Of a stretch of 64,000 nt of DNA, positions 49,880 through 61,800 are shown in pieces. The stretch covers positions 1,798,001 to 1,862,000 of the forward strand of contig NC_018393.1 in the NCBI RefSeq assembly GCF_000208865.1, written 5' to 3'. The stretch comes from Neospora caninum Liverpool (lineage: Eukaryota > Apicomplexa > Conoidasida > Eucoccidiorida > Sarcocystidae). Position 1 is the first letter of the stretch. Every line of letters starts with the position of its first letter. Made by a program: the position numbers and the translations under genes. The notes beneath the pieces were generated by a model. That model was not told the DNA's origin. It made no database searches and worked only from the letters and a program-made list of their open reading frames with translations.

Positions 49880-50104
49880 TCTCATAGTGGTGCCGGCGGA
49901 CGCGGGGAGGCACTGGCGGCGGTGGGGCTGCACGGTATGGCAAGCAGAAACATCGAAGACAAAACCGCTTGGGGGGTGATTGGCAGAGTACGATCCGCCT
50001 CACGTGACTCAAGCGAGCTTGCAGAGAAGTATGCAACCGCACTACTGTTTACAGAAAGGCCACGAGTTCCGTACGGGTCCGACCCAGCACCTATCCCCGT
50101 ATAG
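49880..50104 (+). CDS. Possible terminal exon, unknown gene
   Basis: After an acceptor-like CACGTTCTCATAG a frame of about 74 codons runs to TAG 50102-50104. Composition is protein-like and lacks hydrophobic segments: GGRGEALAAVGLHGMASRNI, then RVRSASRDSSELAEKYATAL and a Pro-rich end. Its first exon is not found. It is convergent with the minus-strand exon at 50290-50490. Confidence 0.28.
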   Translation, partial: SHSGAGGRGEALAAVGLHGMASRNIEDKTAWGVIGRVRSASRDSSELAEKYATALLFTERPRVPYGSDPAPIPV

Positions 50105-50289
50105 GCTCAAGGCAGGTAGACAAAACAATTTTCTGTAGTCCTTCCGATTACAGGGTGCCCTCTACCGCAGCCTGAAGTAGTTCCAAAGGTGTGGCCTTAG
50201 ACGAAGGGGGTAGTATACCCCCAGTTACGGACATTCCGTTGCAGTGAAGTTTGTCCAGAGCGTTTTACACCTGCATCCCTAACGGTGAG

Positions 50290-50490
50290 CAAATCCGGAT
50301 TGGTTATGTCTGCCGGCCATTCATAAATGCAGCAGTATCTTTCTTTCTCCTCGGAAGTGGGACTAACGTCGTCTTCTGAATATACAAACAGTGAGAAACC
50401 ACAACGACTGCCAAGACGCGATCTGGTGCTGCAGGCGTAGCGATCCAGATTGTATCGAGCGTCATCATGGATGCAGAGGGTCCGTACCAC
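50290..50490 (-). CDS. Possible internal exon, Cys-containing, unknown gene
   Basis: The frame reads VVRTLCIHDDARYNLDRYAC, then CGFSLFVYSEDDVSPTSEEK and YCCIYEWPADITNPDLLTV, clearly protein-like, with four or five cysteines that suggest an extracellular or lumenal domain. An acceptor TTTGCCACAG precedes it and a donor GCAG|GTGTAA follows, both phase 1. Without splicing the frame runs on to a stop near 50197. Neighbouring exons were not identified. Confidence 0.3.
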
Positions 50491-52010
50491 TGTGGCAAAG
50501 TCTGTAGCAGCCGCGAAATCTGGTGTTTCGCCATGCTACTAAGCCTCTTCAGATAGAACATTAATCATGTAGTGCGCCTTTGAATAAGGCAGCGACTGTC
50601 AACGTGATGCCCAGTCAATATACGGAGATAATCTTCAAGAAATGACAGCGAACGTCGTAGCAAGCGGCCCCGTCTAAGGCCTTGAGTTTATTGAATACGC
50701 TTGCGTGCAAAGATTCGGACAACTAGCGGAAATGTGGACTCTGAATGTGTCGTTGTTAAATCGCTGAAGATGATTTGTCATGGAGACCGGCGCAAACATT
50801 ATGGACAGATAATGTTCTCACTTTCGAGATCGGTGCTTGGCCTTCGCTGGCAGGAGCACAGCCCTGTATTTTCGCAACTTACGTAGGAATCAGGTCGCCT
50901 CCTGCAACGACGCAGCAAACCCGATCACGTATGTGGCATTTCTGCCCGTGCGAAGCACGATATGATAATTGTGAGAGAGAGTCCAGACGTGTTGACACAG
51001 TGAGACAACTCTACCGCTGAGGCCAACGGCTCACCCACGCGGTGACGTGTCTACCCAAGCACCCTGATCGCAGGCTCTCCTAGGTACATATGAGGCATGG
51101 GACACATCAAGCCTTACCGTCTAGCTGCAACATCGCACCACAGGCATAAAACCCCGAAACGCTGCTGACAGTACCGGTAACGATGCCAAGCGCCGGGGAA
51201 GGGAAAAAGGCGCAACTTAGGACATGTCGGCACTTATTCAGTGACAGAACCTCGGGGTCTATTCACCGCGGACCTCCCGCGGGGATCCTGCCGCGGACCT
51301 GTAGCCGGCGTCAACGCCTGCTGAACTCTCCACTGCAGCAGCTAAATGAGGCTGTGACGTTCCCCTACTATGGGGCGATAGCAGAGACGTGACTACCAAA
51401 ATCAAGCTAAAATGATAGCTGCTGCAAGATAGAGAGACGTGGATTCAACTCCACATCGTATCTGACGGAAACAAAACGCATTTAACGTACTTCCTCCTCT
51501 CTGAAGGAGACGGTGGCAGAAACACGCGCGGATGTTGGAGGGTGCGGACTTCTCACAACGTGCTGTCGGTCTTAGTGTTTGGAAAAAACAGTTGTGTGAA
51601 CGTACTGATGTTTCTTACTCTTTATCTTTGGGGTGGTGAAGCCACCCACACATTCAAGAGACTACGGCCATATAATCAACTTGCCACATCGCGCGGTTGA
51701 GTAATCTTGTCTACGTGACGAACTGGGGTTCGGAAACTCGCTATTGCCCTACAACTGTTGATACTGGGACAAAATCTCTTCCGATCGATGTGGTCGCATG
51801 CCACCATTGATTGCAGCTTTTCAGATCTCACGGGCCTGGTCCCCAACACACGAAAAAATGCAGCCGCGGACACAAATTCAATCAGGAAAGAAAAACACAG
51901 CAGCTCCCCGAGACTCAAGCAACAGTTTGCAGATGAGAAGCTCGGAAGCCAGTACCACATTTGAATTGACTGATTCAGACGCAGGCCTCATTATACCATA
52001 CCACCGACGA

Positions 52011-53253
52011 CTAATAAAACGGGTGGCGTTTCTCGCGCAGTGTCAGTATCACAATGAAACGGACTGCGTACTTGCTCCTCCGACCTGGGAATGAAATAGC
52101 AAAGACAGCACGTATGCTGCTGATTGGTTCTCAGGACTTGTGTCTCAGATGGTCCCGCCGATGCGCTGGCCTGCGATGGCGGCTGATGCAGAAGTTATTG
52201 GAGGTTGTTAATTGAGTGTTTGCGAGGGAGAGCCATTGGAAACCGTACCTCGTTCGTAGAAAAACATTGCCAAAAGAAGCATTCCGATCGAGGCACCAAT
52301 GCCAAGACCGATTTTCTGCTTTCTTGTCCAGGAACTGAAGGGAAATATCACAACGGGTATGGGTACTTAACAGCCGTCGCCACAAAACAACTGGATTATT
52401 GTGACACATGTCGTCCTTGTCAAACAGGCAGGTCACGACAGAAGCCTAACATGGCTGTCTTCGCCTTGTCTTGCCTGGTCAAGTATCCCCCAAATAACAG
52501 TAACAACCAGCATCTGCACCTAGTGGCACACCTATAAACACGTGCAGGTCTCCGAACCGAATGTATGTGTGTCGATTACAAACAAGATTAATCATCTCGC
52601 CCAGTTACAAGCAATAGCATGCGACCGGCAATGTGTTTCACGGGTAGCCGCGCGTGAGTGGTGGTAGTTTGTCTGCTCGAAACACTTTCGTTGTTAGTAC
52701 CTGTCATTGATGATCGAACTACAACACTAACGTGGAATGCGAGGTGCAGCTACAACTACTGCCTATATCTTCAGGTGGCGCACCATATTTTTCGCACAGA
52801 ACAGATATCCAGTGGTAGGCCGCCCAGCAAGCCGCTCAGCAAACGAGCCGATTACCAGATGGCGAGAAACTTATAGCTGGCGTCGCAATTAGGTTTGCCC
52901 AAGACAATCGCCGCGGTTTTCACGTGCACAAGATTCGCCACTCCGTGCAAATCGGAAACGCTCGGCCTTTCGGAGGTGTCTTACCAAGCACACTTGATTT
53001 TCCGCCTAGAGATGGTTGTTGCTTCTGTAGGGGCCTTTCCTTCCAGGTTCTTAGAAACTATTGGGGCTGCCTCAAGTGCGCCCACAGATAAATCGAAAGC
53101 TTGACCTTCACAAGGTTGTTGCTCTGCTCCTGCTGCCGCACTTGTCATTGCCGCAGTGACCGACAAAAGTACGACAAAATAAGTGATCACGACGAGGAAA
53201 CGACGCGAGACCACGCTCGGCGGCGTGTACGCTGATTCTTGTTCAAAAGCCAT
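52011..53253 (-). CDS. Candidate three-exon, two-membrane-segment secretory protein
   Basis: This is the best-supported small gene. Exons 53253-52985, 52334-52249 and 52084-52011 join with phases 2 and 1, good donors (GTAAGA, GTACGG) and pyrimidine-rich acceptors (TTTCCCTTCAG, TTTCATTCCCAG), giving 142 residues. The N terminus MAFEQESAYTPPSVVSRR precedes a hydrophobic FLVVITYFVVLLSVTAAM (signal anchor or late signal peptide). A polar lumenal stretch ends in basic SRRKIK, then KQKIGLGIGASIGMLLLAMF forms a second membrane segment with a basic tail GRRSKYAVRF. An upstream in-frame ATG at 53268 would add five residues. The layout is that of many coccidian dense-granule proteins, but no specific homolog is recognised. 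Confidence 0.5.
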
Positions 53254-53626
53254 GGTCAGCTTCCCCATACAACAAGAAAAGAGGCAACTGCCTTGAAAAA
53301 CGGTTGGAGTCACCGGCACCGTCTCCCTCGAACGGCAGGGACGGCGTTGTAGATTATTACAAAATGCATCTCTCACTAACGTAAGTGAGTGTGGTTGTCA
53401 AGCAGATGGTTGTGGCATAAAGTACATGTTCTAAAGGGTACGCAAGACTGGGAACGGTGCTCCTTCTGTGTTTTCACGACGGATTACAGGAACCAGCCTT
53501 CCGGCTGTTGAGTTCGCGCGTCTCGCGTTGGATTATTGAGATGGTCGTTGTGCCCCGTCGCTGGTCTCGGGGTAACATAGTCGAATGAATGCACACGGCT
53601 GAATGCGTAAGCGCGCAGCGCAGACA

Positions 53627-53666
53627 ACCCCCAACCCCCCCCAACCCCCCGCTCCCCACCGCCCGG
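53627..53666 (-). other. Possible G-quadruplex on minus strand
   Basis: A C-rich tract on the plus strand with five or more runs of 4-8 C separated by AA or short spacers, so the minus strand has matching G runs. The spacing would allow a four-tier quadruplex. It lies about 370 bases upstream of the candidate gene starting at 53253, on the same strand, so it could be in its promoter or leader. Confidence 0.45.
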
Positions 53667-54802
53667 TTATCTGCGGTGAGAAAATGGATACGCTTCCTAG
53701 CTTCCCCTGTATGAACGCGAAACGTCGTGTTTTGAATAGAATCCCACAGAATGCATATACGGAGTGAAGAAGACATGTCCCCCACTTCGGAGGGGCCACG
53801 GAACAAATAACGCATTCGCCATAGCCTTCTTCATCCCTCAACTGCTGACACACGAATTAACGTGCCCAGCGAGTGGACATGTCATCCAAGAGTTCACGTG
53901 ATTTTTCGGCACTCAAGCGTTGCTACTCTTTGCTGCCGCTTCGTGAGTACCGTGAAGATGGTTGTTGCCATATATCTGCCCCATGTACACCTGGGGTTCG
54001 TAGAAGCAAAGCAGAATACTCCCCGGGGGAAGATGCTACGAAACACGAATGAGGGACAGTTGTTGAGAGAGCATCTCTATTTGCAGCACGGTACGCGTGT
54101 CGTAATGCGTTGTGTATTGTATCGCACGCAATGTGACTCAGCATACTACTCTTCGCCTTGATGCCGCAATCCGTGCCATTCAACTCATCTCGCAGAAAGG
54201 GTACTCTGTAGCGGCGGGGAGCGCTGTCCGGGACGGAAACGGGAACTCCAACTGCGGTTAGAAACTCCTGTTGGTAAGTGCTATAGGATCAACTACTGTG
54301 GCCCCTGATCACCCCTTGCCAACTTTGGACACGGAGCCTGCCGTGACGATGGAGAGTCACATGCTGGCTCACCTGGCTGTAAAAAATATTAGAACAGTGG
54401 CCCTTGGGGAACGACGAAAAGTGAAATACTTTGTTGGCTCCTTATCACTACAGATATCGAAAGTTACTTAGAGCAGGCTGCCCGGACTCCCGGTGACAGT
54501 TCCGTGCACCCGTATCGCTGGAACTGTTTCAGTAGAGAACCTTAACGAAACACCCCTCGTCAATGTAGCAGAAATAGACGTGACAGCTTGAATTTGCGAT
54601 TGTACGTTGTCGTCAGTGATAAAAAAATTTACGTGAAGACCACGTGAGTGTGTGGTACACGAGCTATGAAAAGCCGCCAACAAGCGCTTGACTCACACCG
54701 TATTGGCGTGACGGCTGCATCTGAAAATTGTATCTAGGGACCTGCTGGCGGAGTCCCGTCTTCTATCAGAAAATGGTGGACAACGATTCAGTGGTTGACC
54801 TC

Positions 54803-55020
54803 TTATTCGCTGCCGAATGGGTCGTGAGGTAAAACAGAGGATAATGCAAAAGTTTCGTCCTGGGTGATTCCTGACGTGAACCGTTTAACACCACTGTCCC
54901 TTAATTTCACTCTTGCATTGCTGTCCGTTTGCTGAGGCTCATGCTGCACGGCGCTTTTTTCGCTACGAGATGATAAAAAGTCTGATACTGTGCCCCCGAG
55001 TACGAGGCTGTGCTCGTGAA
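54803..55020 (-). CDS. Possible terminal exon, unknown gene
   Basis: A frame of about 70 codons ends at TAA 54803-54805 with polar, charged, protein-like composition: VSDFLSSRSEKSAVQHEPQQ, then VKLRDSGVKRFTSGITQDET. Candidate acceptors lie near CCTCTGCAAG and ACGAGCACAG at its right end. A short ATG frame to the right (ATG near 55267, MTHLTCQRREYRKPQYTSLA) may be an earlier exon. No family is recognised. Confidence 0.25.
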
Positions 55021-55577
55021 TCACTTGCAGAGGGGCGTTTCTATTACACAGGCCCACAACAATTTATGACCCTGAACTGGAGAGTGGCCTTTATCGTCTG
55101 TTGGCGCCGACGGTGCCGATGAACCCTTCTGTTGTTATCTACGACGCCATGAGAAAACCAAATGGACCTGCGCACGTAGCGGCACCTGACAGCGTCGCGG
55201 TGCCCCGTGCTAGGGACGTATACTGAGGCTTTCGATACTCCCTTCTCTGACAAGTGAGATGTGTCATGGATACTTCTGCTCCCTCATAATGCAAACTGGT
55301 CATGGTGGGTACACATGAGAGGCATTGTCTTCAACAGTAGAAAGCAGGATTGATAGAGTAGCTTTAAGCGATGGGGGGATCTGCGTGTTTCGTCACGTTC
55401 ACCTCGTTCCGGAAAGAAAGGGATACAGGCGCCTGAAATATAAACATCACTCCCCGCGTCTGCTCTAGTCGCTTCCATACCATCTTGCTTAACACTTGGG
55501 GATTACGTTTTACAGCTTACCATGATTCACCAACACCAGCGAACAACGAGGTAACAAGGTTGTGCACTATATTGTAA

Positions 55578-55636
55578 GCAAATGCACAGGATGCTTCAGA
55601 AGTATATTTAAACGCTAGACTGGTACCTGTTAACAA
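55578..55636 (-). pseudogene. cob: Mitochondrial cytochrome b fragment in nuclear DNA
   Basis: The minus strand encodes LTGTSLAFKYTSEASCAFA, nearly identical to the first-helix region of coccidian cytochrome b. The reading frame decays right after this core, with no sign of the following conserved residues, so it is a short inserted fragment and not a gene. Its left and right limits are blurred by divergence. Confidence 0.7.
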
Positions 55637-56688
55637 CTGAACCATCCTTCGTGGAATTACTTTGTTTGCCCAGCAAAAGAAGTCTTCTCCCAACGGCGAA
55701 TGGCGCCGCCAGTACGCGATGTACATGAGCGGCTTTCCGTGCCCTTTGTGAATGTTTAGCAATGTGATAGCGAACCGTGATTACATCCCATGACACCCAT
55801 AAACGGGATCCTGTCCTCAGATATTCTCTGTATTCTTGTTCTTCCCCAGCTGAGTGCAGCCGTCGATGTCTCCCGTTCCACGGCGCTCTTGAGGTTGAAT
55901 CTTGCTTCATCCGGGTATCGAGCGACTTGCACAAGCAGGCAGTAACCTACAGGAACCTTCTTCCCAGTGACCTTCGCTTTTGTTCTCACACGATCAGGCA
56001 TGGGCTTTCGATGCTTACTAGATGCTGGTGAATTTGGGCATTAACAGGCCTGGGAGGATGGGTGGCTAGGCATGCATACCGCTGTCAACTGTAGTCGACT
56101 TACAGTATGAGGAGAAGGTTGGCCTACTCTGGAGGATACCAGAAGAGATCGTCGATAGAGACAGTGCTTCGGCGATAATCCATCCAGTCATTTTGCTGTG
56201 GTAACACGAGAAAGAATATTTTCCGTGTAAACGGGGAGTTTCAAAATCGCTCAGCCTGGCGCCACACCCTCAAAATACCTGCTACACGTCCAACTCATGC
56301 GTTCCCTGCAGTTCGTCGATGACAGACCTACGAGAAGTTGAACCGTATTAAAAAATAACAATACAATTAAACGATACCTGAACCACCACGCCATGAACCA
56401 TTCTCATGTGACATCATGTCAAGCCTCTCGTTCGTTCTTCTCTTTCTTTCTGGTTACCACTGGCCAACCAAAAGACAAAGCAATCCAAGCGAAAGCCACG
56501 GCGTGGGCACGTAGTGTCGTAGCCCGGGACAAAGTACCAACGAGTAATTGGATTTGGCCCTTGGGAAGCCATGGTCAAGAAGGCGAACGACGTTCGCCGC
56601 TCCTCAGTCGGGGACGGCGTGTGGAGCAACGAATCCTGAACCTCTTAGTTTACCGGATCCCAGTAGGCTACACAAAGGAACTTGAAAA

Positions 56689-57316
56689 ATGCTTCCTCGA
56701 CACAACGTTATCAGCTCTATCCCGCCAATAGGGGGTTCACTCCTCGCAGCACTAGGAAGGCTCATGTACATCATTGGATTTTTCATTCCTGCACATTGCC
56801 AATCTCGCCATTCACAGAAGGCGAGCTACAACACGCTGAATGTATTTCAAGGCGCTTCCCTCTGGGGACAGCCTGTCAGATTCGTCTTTTCTCCGCTACG
56901 TCTGAGCACTGGGCTTGTCATGTACCACGCAGAGTAAGGAAAGAAAAGTAGGCATAGATTTAGGACTAGACCGCGTTCGGCGAGTTGTAAGTGTCATTTG
57001 ACACCTCTGAACAGCCACTAATATGGACAAATGACGGTAAAGGCACAGAGCGTGACTCAGGAGACTTTCAACTACTAGGTCCTGTCGCAGTTGTACTTCT
57101 CTCGGTTCTTCTCCGACCACGAGCAAAAATAGTCCTCCGTCGTTATCGAAAACAACGAAGAAATTTTGCGTTGCCTCATGCGTGGCTCTTGTTTGTTACT
57201 GTAGCACACACCGAACAGTGCTGGGGTTACTCTATCTGGGGTTACTCTATCCTTGCTACGCAGTCGCTTTGGCGGCTTGTTGTTTCTCTGTTTCTGAAGA
57301 ACTGCTCGGCAGCTAA
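56689..57316 (+). CDS. Candidate two-exon secretory membrane protein
   Basis: Exon 1 56689-56933 and exon 2 57061-57316 join across a 127-base intron (donor GA|GTAAGG, acceptor GTGACTCAG), phase 2 on both sides, giving 166 residues. The N terminus MLPRHNVISSIPPIGGSLLA leads into LGRLMYIIGFFIPAHC, a likely signal anchor. The middle is Ser/Thr-rich (SLGSSPTTSKNSPPSLSKTT). The end has two hydrophobic stretches (FCVASCVALVCYC and PCYAVALAACCF) around an in-frame 15-base tandem duplication that yields GLLYLGLLY. A second long frame in exon 2 (182 codons, also with a hydrophobic segment) is phase-mismatched to this donor. It is convergent with the VPS13 gene. No family is recognised. Confidence 0.4.
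57221..57250 (+). repeat. 15-base perfect tandem duplication
   Basis: CTGGGGTTACTCTAT occurs twice without a gap (57221-57235, 57236-57250). Because the unit is a multiple of three, it duplicates five residues in the candidate exon and leaves the frame unchanged. Confidence 0.95.
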
Positions 57317-58833
57317 CGAAAGCCTGACGGGGAACGGAGTCGGGCAGAGAAAAGAGATTTTTAATACCGCTTTAAGAACAGCAAATGTTGATCATCTGAC
57401 GCGCCTCGTTGAATGGCAGCCGCCGTCGAGCCACGTTTTAAGTGGCGAATATTGCATGTCGTTGGAGGCACGAGCGGCACGAAATGTGATGCTGCTCCCG
57501 TCTTTAGTTTGTGAGAGCGACGCCGAAGAAGAAGGTTGATTGGTGAATAAAGAACGAGAGAAGATGGGCTAGTTCGAAAACGCGACGACAGTGTGACCGC
57601 AAATCAGCCGCAAACTGCCTTTTGAGAGACATGAGTGAGAGCTGCATGAGTGGAATGACAGCAGACACGGTAAGAAAGGGATACGGAGACAGCGTCCCTC
57701 TACCAGCAATAGCCGGGCATTTCTCTACACCTGAGCAGAACTCCCTGTCGCCAGGAAAGGAGTTTTGTTGGCTGACGCATATTGATTCGAAGTTTACCAC
57801 GAAAACGGGAAAGGGTAACAAGGGACACCCGGAAGTGAACTGAACTGAGAACCGCGGTTCATCGTCCCCCCGGAATAAACCCCTGGCATAGGTCATTTCA
57901 GGAATTCTCTCACAGCGAACACCTACCAGTGAACTTGGGGAAGAGACGGACATGGGGACGGATGGACTGTGGAATGCAAAACGGAACCATATTATTGAGT
58001 GTTGCAAACCGAAACGAGTTAGCTCCAGGATTAGCCTTCATCCCGCGACAAGTACATTAAAGCTAACTGGACATTCTGCACCCTCTCGACAGAACAGCGT
58101 CCTTGCTCTAGGGAGATAGAGGCACATACGGTACTTGTTCTAGTTAACTAGTTCTTTCACGCTCGGGTAGATATACAGATACGTCCCCATCCACAATGTC
58201 TACATCGTTGCATGTGACAGCTTGGCATGCAGAATACGCTTCCTAAAGGACACCAGGACCCCCCTCTTATCTTTGTGTCTCCGCCATTCTCCTCCCCCTC
58301 CTCGTGAGCGGGGCTACGACCCGCTTCTCCACTCGGTCTGCTACCCTCACCGCTACTTGCTGCGCATCCCGTGTCATTAAAGTTCATCCTCGTTCGATTG
58401 TCCGTCTTGATCATTCGGTTCCCTGCATAAATAGTCCCCGCACTCTCTCTGTGTGAATGGACGCTGCTATCAGGACACAGGAAAGATCGGAAAACTTGCT
58501 AGAATGAAGCCACGGAGAGGGCGAAGGCAACCGCGCAGAGAGTGAGGGGCCTGCGAAGAATACTGACCCGTTCAGTTGAGAACACCAACAGACGTGTGGG
58601 CCAGAGACACAGGACGCACTCTTCTCGTGCTTGCTCCCTATCCCATCTACACAAAACAAGCCGCCTCGAATTTTCGTCCTCTCTCCTATCCGCCTGGCCC
58701 CGCGTTGCTGCTCTTTCTTATATCCTCGCATTCCGCTCTTGATTTGCTGCGTATGCTGGGCTTCGTATCTCCACGATGACCACGATCCAGCCTCGCGCTG
58801 CAGCTGATTCGTGAAGAACGAACTGATGCCGTA
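57317..58833. other. Intergenic region between convergent genes
   Basis: This holds the expected 3' untranslated regions of the candidate gene ending at 57316 and of VPS13 ending at 58834. Minus-strand frames at 57504-58007 and 58157-58731 have no protein-like features that I can support. Confidence 0.5.
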
Positions 58834-61800
58834 CTAGGGGTGGGATGGAGGGACATCACCGAAGTCGACAGTGTCGAATAGAGAACGAACCGCCTCCATA
58901 CAACACCGACAGTGAACAGAGTGTTGCCATTCTTCCGATACGTCCAAAAGTTCAGGCGTGCACGCGTGCGACAAAGCTGAAATGGCCCCCAAAAATGAGC
59001 CCAGCGGTAGAGTGGCGAAGTGCACTATTTTTGTGCTCCCGGATTTGATTAATTCTCTCCATCTGTTGTTTCCTCCCTGTCTTGCCCCTTCCACTTCCTT
59101 CGCATCCAGATGACCCGTCTTCGCATTCCAAGTGTACCCGCGGTTCGTTTCACCTTCCCGTTCTCCATTAGCGCCGGCGGCCTTCGTTCGCATTCGGTTA
59201 GCGTTAACGATATCCACTGTTGGTTGACGGTGCGACAGACTAGGCGCGTGGTCAGGGGGAGCGAACTCGATATAGCTGTAGTCGTCTGAGTCGCCGTCGA
59301 GAAAGAAGAAGTCCTTCTCTTTGTCCTCTACTGTCTGGGGGAGATTATGACGCACGGCATCCGCAAAGGCGCCAATGGATGAAAACCCGACAGCTAGGGC
59401 GTGCAGGCAAAACTTCTCCGCGGCACCAAGCGCGCCTATTGGCGGTTCACGAGGCGCCATGGGAGAGTGGCGAAGCCGGTCACGGATCGACGCGAAAGCT
59501 TGCTTCACGTGCTTAGCTGCCTGTGTCGGATTCCCCAGGAGATGGAGTGATGTAAAGAGGGAAGGCAGACGAAGCAGCAGGAGAGCGCTGTAGTGCGCCA
59601 ACAATTCCTGGATCACAACTGATGGCGGTGCTACGGCGCGACACACAAAAAGGCGAGGTAACGTGAGAGAAAGCGATGAAAACGAAATGTAGACAACCGA
59701 TGTCAAACGCCCAGAAATGTCCAGGGGGATTGGGGAAACAGAGATAGAGTTAACGATCATTAAATCGAAGAGAGACGAAGAAGCCGAGAGAGACGGAGGA
59801 GGCGAAGAAGCAAAGAGAGCAGGAAGTGAAAGCAGATCAGTAGGGACAACGAAAAGAGACGGAAACAGCGATGCGTTGTACTCGACTCTCCCTTGCTGCC
59901 CAACCGACGAAGACCTCGAGCATGGAAAACGAAAGACAGACGGTAACCGAAGGACGAAGAACACGTTGCCGTCGGAGAGCGGCCGAGGTAGATCGGCAAG
60001 AGGAAGAGGAGGGCAAGACTCAGAACAGCAGAAGGGTAGAGGGGCATGCGGGGTTTGGGCCACTTGGCTTGAAGATGAAGGGTATTTGGAGCCGAAAAAG
60101 CTGGACGCATCGACATGTAGAAGTTGGCGCAGCGCTTTCGTATATGCCGAAATGAAACGAAGAAGATGATCATTTACCCTGGCAACAATTATGCCAGGTG
60201 GCCCTTCGTCAATCATTTCCCTCTCACTAGGATGTGGTACGCACCGCATCGTCTGTCTCTGCCCTACGCGAAGGTGGACAGACATGCCACGGCAAGAAGG
60301 CGAAACGTCGGACTCCTCCTCGCCCGAATTTCTCTGCCTCCCATCGGCTAAGCATACGAATTCAGAGACACTGTGGAACGCAGCGAAAAACGCGAGAGAA
60401 GGAGACGACAGCACCTGCCGAAAAAACGAAGATGATACGTCGCTGAGAGCCCCTGGGTTGGGGGCGGCGAACATTTGAACGCCAAGAGACGAGAGAGAGG
60501 AGAAGTGACTAATGGATTGGCCTCGAGAGCATAAAGAAGGCCAGAAGGAGAACTGCTGGCTACTCCATGTGGCATAAAAGAGATTCGTAAGATGGACGAC
60601 GGAGACGTTTTTTCCTACGCGCCAGCTGTCAACTGTGACATCTCCGTCTTTATGGGTTAACACCTCCGACGATGAGGTCACAAGGAGAAAGTGCCCCACC
60701 AATTCTTGAATCGATATCTCGCATTGGAAGGGACGTTTCCAGTCACTATGCGAATGGCCGGTTTGACGTGAAAGAATGGCAAGTGAAAATTCCTTTGAGT
60801 TTGCCACTGTAGCGTCGTGCGCGTCGCCACCGTTTCGCCTTTCGTCCTTCGGGTGACCTTCCTCATTCTCTCCTCGTTCGCCTGAATGCGTCCCTGTACT
60901 CGGCGCCTCGGAGCAGTCCCCTGGTTCCGTCTCGTTTCCTCGATGCCGCTCCTGTAGAAGCAACGCCGTCAGCTTCTCGAGCGTCAGAACGCGCTTCACG
61001 GCGTGCTCCCAAGAGCGAATGACGTGAAGAAGGTCCCCATCTTGGCTTGTATCCCGCATGACAGGTTCAGTGTCAACTGTCCGGGCCACCGACGAGTACG
61101 ACGAGTACCGCTGACAACAAACCTTCTCGGCATCTTGGCGTTTTTCTCGTACGTTTCCCGGAAAAAGCGCAGACGCGTTCGTTCCTCCTTCCACCAGCGA
61201 TGCAGTGGACAGGCTGCGCGACATGGGCCCTGTGTTGCCGTCGGCGCAAAGAAACGACGGGACCGAATGAGTTCGGGAGGGAGAGGTCAATCCCGAGAAT
61301 AGGGATGATGTGGACAAGGGACGTTCGGGCGACGGAGAAGCCGAGGCAGCACGCGCCGTCGCTTGCCAAACGAGGGATCCTGGGAGGGTAACGAAATCGC
61401 AAATTATATATGTATTTGTACCGGTGTACTCGGTTCGGACGGTTATACAACCGCCGGATGGCTCTTCCGCTGAAGGCGCCTTGCCGACGAGGGACGGCCG
61501 ACGAGGAGCGAACAGAGAACGCGGCGAAAACATTCCCTCCATGTTCTCCAGAAGATCGCACTCGTGCTTGTGACCATAACACCATGACGATAGCGCGGAT
61601 GAGACCGGTGAATATGCTGAACGGCGAAGCGGGGATAGATGCCTTGGACCCGGACGCGTTTGAGAGAAGGAACACACTTTTGACAGTGACGGAGAGCCCA
61701 CCGAAGGAACGCACGACGTAAACGACGACAACTCAGAGTGTGAAGAGGGAAGAAGCGGACAGGGGCGATCCTGCTGGAGGAAGGCGGCTAGAAATGAGCG

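Noticed and set aside
51430..51460. tRNA T-arm-like stem (GTGGATTCAACTCCAC)
   Set aside because: The loop and stem lengths do not fit a T arm and no acceptor, D or anticodon arms are present around it.
53620..53670. C-rich tract as telomeric repeat
   Set aside because: Coccidian telomeres use a TTTAGGG-type unit; this tract has irregular C runs and no periodic unit.
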